Shown here: one piece after another, positions 57,857 to 64,000 of the stretch
Layout of the letters: each line of letters begins with the position of its first letter
How positions within the stretch are numbered: position 1 is the first letter of the stretch
NCBI GenBank assembly: GCA_031763025.1
Contig: JASSKH010000044.1
Location: forward strand, 310,001 to 374,000
DNA: 64,000 nt
Reading direction: 5' to 3'
Source: Macrocystis pyrifera
Lineage: Eukaryota > Sar > Phaeophyceae > Laminariales > Laminariaceae
Program-made: the position numbers and the translations under genes
The notes under the pieces: model-generated
What the model was told of the DNA's origin: nothing
Database searches by the model: none
The model's input: only the letters and a program-made list of their open reading frames with translations

Positions 57857-58344
57857 CTGGAAACATAAAAATCAAACCCATGGAGGAATATTTGGCAAGT
57901 GATTTTGGCGTGGAATATTACAAACGTCCGACGAGGCACCGGTCCCCACTTCATGATCTAGATGTGTTATTGAATATAGTTACCTAATATTTTCCATATG
58001 TGGTAAAAGTGTCAATGAAGGGATAGTCTCTGCTCCCTGTCGGAAGGAGACCCACTGGCCAAGCCGGCGGAGTCGCGAATTATTTCGACATGTTCCCCGC
58101 GGATACCTGACATCTCGACTCGGTTCCAAAGTGAGAAAATATCCACTGCAGCTTCTCTAACTGCTCGACGACAGCATAATTATTTAGAGTAAGGTTTACA
58201 ATATGTGATGAAACCTCTTTAGGGGTGTTGTCGCCTAACAAGGCTAGCGCGCGGTTAACACTTCGGAATCATCGTCTGCGATTGAGAACTTTCTTCGTTC
58301 GATTCAAACGCGGAGCAGGCACGTTTAAGCCCAGTTTTGGCCCG

Positions 58345-58400
58345 TTTTGGCTGGGGTTTGGGGTTAGGGTAAGGATTAGGGTTGGGGTTGGGTCTTCGTC
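58345..58400 (+). repeat. Degenerate interstitial telomere-like patch
   Basis: GGGGTTTGGGGTTAGGGTAA and GGATTAGGGTTGGGGTTGGG contain two exact TTAGGG units and several one-base variants in about 40 bp. It is too short and irregular to be a chromosome end. Confidence 0.6.
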
Positions 58401-61400
58401 CGTATCCTTTTCCCGACGGAAAATAAAATATGTGAACAACCTACCAAGCTAAAGATCCGTACTCACAGATTCCAAGAGGACCTGGCATTTTATGCATGTT
58501 CCTGACTTATGTATTCAAACTCATGCAACCGGGTGGAGATGCTTGTCGTACTATCCGCATGTTTCCTGGGTTAGGTCTGTGTATTGAATGTGCCACGCCG
58601 CCACAGCAAGATAACCGACACGTGAGGATGATCTAGATCCGTCATCTGTCCAGTATCCCAATGTACGTTATATCGAATTCTTCAATGGCTTGTCGGATAG
58701 CAAGTGAGAATATTTTACAAAAGCGACGACATAAACTACACCGACGGATTATCGTGTAGGAAAGGCCGTTAATCTCTCCGGGCCTTAAGGACACCGCACT
58801 CCGGTTGTGGGTAAAAACTAGTAGAATTAGAGTAATATTGAGGTTCATGTACAGTGTAGTACTAAAACAGTTAGGTGCGTCTGTCGCGCTGGGTACACCA
58901 TTGCCCTTCATAGTCTGCCCGAGGCGGCAAGATCCGCGTGAACCGGACAGCTTATTTGAAGTGCCAACGACGAGAATCTTGGCCAACGTCGGTCCCAGGG
59001 GTGTGTCAGGCGCAGGAGAGCTATCGCCTACCGTCAGGTCGGACCAACAGAACACTTCTACCTGCATGTTCGTGAGCACGGGCAACAATATTCGTTTGGT
59101 ACCTATGAGAGGTACAGGGGAAGCATGTAGAGGGGACGCATGCTACGGAAATGGACCTGCACCAATCTCGTCTTCCGAAGCCTGCCCACTTGAAGATCTT
59201 GAAATCACAACACCCGAAAAAATCATTTTAGAATGTTTATTCGCCTAACATCGAGAACAATCCCAAGACAATGAAATAAAGGATGGGCGTGACTCCAACG
59301 ACAAGGCATGTCGTGTTGGTTAGTTCCTTGGCGCCCTTAAGGGGACGCTGGCGTGCTCAGGCATGCGTCGTCAACTATCCGCGTGTAGGCGTTTTGGCAA
59401 CATATACAGGCGACTTGAAATTTGAGTAAAAATATTGCAACCAAGATCCGTAAATCGTGGTTGTAGGATGATTAACGCAAAAATACGACAATCCCGAGGC
59501 TTTGAGCCCATTCTGTCACTTAATTGGGCCCTATTACTTTGTACCCGTCATGGTTACGTAGTTTGGCTCCCAGCAGCGTCTTCGACGACGACTCCCTAAG
59601 AGACGTATCATACGCCTGGAGAACAGCAATCTTCTAGTGAAGGCCATTTTGTGGTCGGTTGTGTAGTCATTGTGTTATGCTCCCTTGCGTGAAATGAGAC
59701 AATTTATCGTTTTTCGGAGTGATTTGTGCCACTCGCTCGAAACTCAATGTCAAATAATCGGCCAGGCGTTGCCAGTAGATTACCGAGTCGATGGTTGTTA
59801 GTAGCATTCTCTCAGTGTTCAGTAGAATGTAGTGCTACTATAGCGTGAACATGGAACACGTATATGTGCGGTGTATCATCCGTGAATACGTTGGGCAGAA
59901 AGACGCCGAAATTCAAATTGGAACTTTGCAAGGGAATATGCGAGGCACCTTAAAGATGCTCCAAAACGTTTCCCGAGTAAACCGTAGAGGAGTGTATCCT
60001 TGCAGAAAACAGCATGCAGTACGTTGGACGTAGTGTACGTCGTTCGAGAGAACGGCACGTAGTGTGCTAAACCTCTCGACGTGTAGCGTTTTTTTAAAAC
60101 GGTTCGTAGTGCGTGGTACGTCCGGAAGCGTACCGTTCTTGCAGTAGCTCGCTATCACGGGTCTGCGTTGCTGATCTATTACCTATGAGTCACTCCTTTT
60201 CCTTTCTTCTCTCAATCGGCCTGAGAGCACCACTTGGTATCAACAACAACATCATAATTATTATGCGGATGCTCTCAGACAGACTCGCCTAACAGCAATC
60301 CGAGCACTTTCCTCTCGACTCTCGTAACAATCTGTCACGTGCACCTCCAACAGGCTATGAGCCTCGGATCACGTACGACTGCCACGCTTAACACCGATGC
60401 TGCTGCTATTGCTGATGCTGTACATGAACGGCTGGTGTAGGATAGTCACGACGAACAGCGATTTTTTGTTTCTCATTTATCGACCCGGGATACGTACGAA
60501 AGGTGCAACACAACAGATATTTCCCATTTTGTATTGGTCGAAGGATTGCTCTATGCATTCTACTAAGGACTGTGGAACGGAAATATCGGGTGTTGAGCGA
60601 ATTGTTTACGGTACCATCAATCCTGCAATATTAACTGCTGCACGGCTGAGGATTGTTGGGGGCTTTTTTTCAGGACTAAACCTTTCGTGACGAACGAAGG
60701 ATTAAATGCCCAGACTCCAATCAATACGGCACGAACCCGACGACGTTAAATGCATTGCAGCAACTGGTATATATTTACATATTCATAGACAATACTCCAG
60801 CCTTTCGTCTGAGTTAAGAATGAAGGAAACCTATCGTACCTACAGCTATTCAAGCTGCAAAAGACTCCAGCTAGCTGTCGTATGTTTCTGACGCTGGCCT
60901 CACGGCCACATTAGCGAGTGATGTACTCTGCTGCTGTGAAACCGTGTAGGCGCGAGGTGATAGTGGGGGGCAGCGGGCCGTCATGGCTGGAGTCTTAACA
61001 CGAAAGGTTTAAAAGCCACTCCAACCAAAAAAACGCGGCGGAAGTGGTCCGTGTGGTTGTGGCCTGTGTGTGCCGTACGGCAAATCAGGCGTTGTGGGCT
61101 TTCTTTGACGAGGGGCGCGTTTTATCCTGCCTGTGTTACTTGCCCGTCGACGAAGTCAAGTCCGGTGTCATTGTTTCGTCGGCTGCTGGCGGAAGCTTGT
61201 GAATTGATGCCTAGAAGTATATATATTCAAAGCATTTGTTGACGAAAGTCTATTCTTGGCGGAGGAAGGCCGTTAGTTACACCATAAACTGCAAAAAAAA
61301 ACCGCCCTGACTTAGTAAAAAGGTAATGGTATATACTACAACATTTAGATATGTTATCCGCGCAGAGCGCTATACGCGTACCTTTACTGGTAACAATCTT

Positions 61401-62036
61401 ACTGGGTACAGTCGGTGCAGTATTGCCGCAGGGGGGTCACATCTCTACCTACTTTGTGTACTTGCACATGTATGTCCTTCAGTCCTTGAAAAGAAGGCCG
61501 CTGCTACTCCTACTACTCTAGAATACGCCCTAGCGACACATGGCCGAAGCTTGCAAAACTGCAAGTGTCAACCGACGTTTGGCGGAACTCGCGCTTTTGA
61601 CGCATGTTGTTGGTAATATCTGTCTACACTCGTATCTACTTGCATCGAATGCACGGGCCGTAGGGATAAGACGCCTAACATTTTTTAGACGAAGAAAAAC
61701 GGGAAACATTCCAATGCGCCTATGAAAACGCTGAGCGCAAAAGCGTTTTTCGAACAGCAGGAAAGCTTCGAAAGCGAGAAAGTTTTACAAAGTTTGTAAA
61801 CGACGGGAAAAGAAAGAAACCCACGGGCACGTGAGCAGCAAAGTTCACACGGTTCTCTCCATTTACGTGAATAATTTGGTTTGAGAAATTGACGTACGTT
61901 TTCGAATCAGATATCTTCGTTTTCGCACGTTTGAGCAAAATGCTGAGTAGCCGACACGAGAAGCCGGGCCAGACAAAACAGTCGGGGTCCGGGCACGATC
62001 CATGCATTATGACGCACGTGCCGTACGCTCAACGTG

Positions 62037-62175
62037 TACTCTTTCGGCGGAAGTGGATTACAAGGTTTACCTGGTTTTCAGTACGAGAGGTGCTTTTATG
62101 TACGTAGGTAGCGGGGATTTTTTTCGCTGTTTTCTTGCCTTGTGAACACAAAGCCCAGCCGTATACCAGGTAAAT
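62037..62175. repeat. Possible short inverted-repeat element bounded by TTTACCTGGT
   Basis: TTTACCTGGT at 62037 is the reverse complement of ACCAGGTAAA at about 62165-62174. They enclose about 138 bp with no coding capacity. The arrangement resembles 7640-7806. The ends are short, so chance is possible. Confidence 0.3.
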
Positions 62176-63114
62176 AACACACAGCATGCAAAGATCACAA
62201 CGTCACAACGCTGCCGCCCGTTCGCCGAGCAAGCTTGACACACCCATTGGCGTTTTGTTGTGGTTGCTGGTTGTGTTGATCGGAGCCTGCGGGCTGTCAT
62301 TCACTGTCTACCTGTCTTTGCTGCTGCTGTGTGACAGATACACCCACACTCTTGACGGAAATGTAAGGACCGTTTGGATAAAACACGAGTTAATCGACAG
62401 TACATATGTTTCCGACGTTTTATGTTTTTGACCCGAGACGCATCCCAGGCCGTGCGAAATCAGAAAAACATGCCAAACCTGATCGAGCAGCACAACCAGC
62501 AGCGGGCCATACCACACGCGTGTCGCATGTCCGTGGTGTACTTGTACTTTGGCCAGTTGCTTCTATCGGATCCCGCGATCAGTCATCAGTCATCAGCACC
62601 ACTTTTTCTTCTGGTGTGTAACGTATGTCCATGCGTGTGGTGTGCGTCGTGCTCCCCGCCAAAAAAAAAATCTATGGATTTTTAATACTACGGTCAAGTG
62701 TTCACGATGCCGGATTTGGGGCTACAAGGCGGCAACAAGGCGCGAGTTCGATCCTCGCCGAGATCATGTCCATTATTTTTCATATATATATTTTTTTCAA
62801 ATTTGTTTTCGGCTACATTTTTTTGTGTGATGTAAGTAGCCCACACACAACAGGCGACGAAGAGCCCATGAGCAGTGCAGAACGAGTAGCACAACCAACT
62901 GGCAACAACGCTGCACACGCCTGCCGCCCGCAAGCAGAGCCGGAAGCAACATGACTCGATGTGATAGTTCGTCGGCGCTGTAATATTTTCTGAGGCTTGT
63001 TTGTAAAACGTTGTTTTATAGTGGGCCCTGCGATATGTAGAGATGGGGTTTGACTCCTTTGGGGCTGCACTCCCGTTATCGGGGCAATGAGGTGTAACTT
63101 GCTTCGTATTTGAG

Positions 63115-63277
63115 TGGTTTGTTCCCTAAACGGGACTGAAGTTCATGCATCAACATACTGACAAAAACCCATTCGTTTACCGGAATCTATCGGACAATCA
63201 GTAAAACGGATAGGAATATTTGCATACCATTGGAGTTTCACACATGATTTGTCCCTGAAAATGAAGGTGCAGTTCAA
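63115..63277 (-). mobile_element. MITE-2, two decayed half-copies
   Basis: TTTGTTCCCTAAACGGGACT at 63119 and TTTGTCCCTGAAAATGAAGG at 63248 are both right-arm MITE-2 sequences in the same orientation. They are more likely two broken copies than one element. Confidence 0.45.
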
Positions 63278-64000
63278 AAGAGTATACTATTCATACTATA
63301 GAGTGTACACGTCCATATGTACTGCATACATATCCAGATATTTGATAACGTGGTTATAATGTTATGTGCGTACGATACAGTTTCGTATGATGCATGGTTT
63401 TCAATTCGTTTTTGCGCCACCCCCCCCGTAGGCGCGTCCCAGGGGGGAACTTTGTTCGAAAGTGTACCCTTGAATATATATATATGGTGATTACGGTAGG
63501 GATGGAACAAGCGCTACACGTGTTCAGAGGGCAAATCAGTAGTAATTTAACGGGTACACCGCGAGATGAGGCATTTTAGTGTTGCAGTGCACAGACACAC
63601 CTGCCAGGTAGGTGTGGGATACGTCAAGTAAACTACCCCTGCCTCAATGCGGGGTGCCTATCATACATATGCTTTACTCACTTCGAAACTCTTCAAATAG
63701 ACAAAGCAAAGTCAAGGCATCTCGCCCTTCAGTGGTTGGTTTCACCGATACTACATCGTACTGCAATATTAGAGACTCTTCTATACTTACTGCTGTGCCA
63801 CTCTGATGTACCGAGACCCGAAGACGGGGTCACTGCTGTGTAAATTGTTGCGATGTATATAGACGCAAGTTAGCTTTCGTACCTGTCCGTCGGTACGACT
63901 GGGCTGGTGTTGAGGAACGACTCGGGTAGCATTGGCGCCAGAATCTGACAAGGGACGACGTACGCAAACCGACTGGCCCAAGTTGGGTGACTATTAGCTG

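Larger units (their letters stand above)
57857..64000. other. Right-hand region without a recognised gene
   Basis: Overlapping open frames on both strands at 58642-59248 (147-148 codons each) show no family signature. Other contents are a telomere-like patch at 58345-58400, a possible inverted-repeat element at 62037-62175, MITE-2 pieces at 63115-63277 and a C8 run at 63420-63427. Confidence 0.35.

Noticed and set aside
58345-58400. Chromosome-end telomere
   Set aside because: It has only two exact TTAGGG units in about 40 irregular bases, with ordinary sequence on both sides.
58642-59248. Overlapping 147-148-codon frames on both strands
   Set aside because: Neither strand shows a family motif or clean splice borders. 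Two opposite frames of equal length cannot be told apart here.
62742-62766. tRNA-like T arm (GCGAG, TTCGATC, CTCGC)
   Set aside because: The stem-loop is perfect, but the upstream 70 bases give no acceptor complement, D arm or anticodon arm. A tRNA gene is not supported, though a tRNA-derived remnant cannot be excluded.

Overview
The window looks like gene-poor, intron-rich nuclear DNA of a eukaryote with a large genome. There are no operons or ribosome-binding sites. Coding signal is confined to short exons with GT/AG borders, and the rest is decayed transposons, miniature inverted-repeat elements, satellites, simple repeats and long G homopolymers. The exon style (about 43-45-residue ankyrin-like units with an LMHAA core) and the Ty3/Gypsy and LINE protein remnants resemble what I know from stramenopiles, brown algae in particular. 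That placement is an inference from resemblance and was not tested.

Layout. 1-2.5 kb holds a broken Ty3/Gypsy pol fossil. 4.6-6.5 kb holds nested direct and inverted copies of a repeat (family A) whose modules are often preceded by G tracts, including runs of 25 and 43 G. From 6.5 to 23 kb I recognise no gene. That stretch carries scattered MITEs, short dispersed repeats, a CACCAT/CATCAC triplet array and a C tract. 23.1-26.5 kb is a distinctive block: a decayed satellite of about 42 bp that reverses polarity twice, contains a 99%-identical 100-bp tandem duplication and two MITEs, and is bordered by AT-rich (TATATC-like) DNA. From 26.6 to 39 kb there is again no recognised gene, apart from two long open frames of unknown meaning, a TCGGG pentamer array and more family A copies.

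The one convincing host gene lies on the minus strand from about 57.9 kb down to about 39.1 kb. It is a multi-exon gene in which nearly every exon encodes one ankyrin-like repeat. Five repeat exons and one probable linker exon begin and end in phase 0. One shortened repeat exon changes phase, and the next, acidic linker exon can accept that phase. Introns run from about 0.2 to 4.7 kb and are filled with a LINE fragment, pentamer arrays, a MITE and GATC-rich repeats. The 5' end is not securely located, and a tentative stop codon lies at 39146-39148. Right of 58 kb I recognise no gene.

All exon limits, identities and repeat counts were read by eye. No database search was possible.
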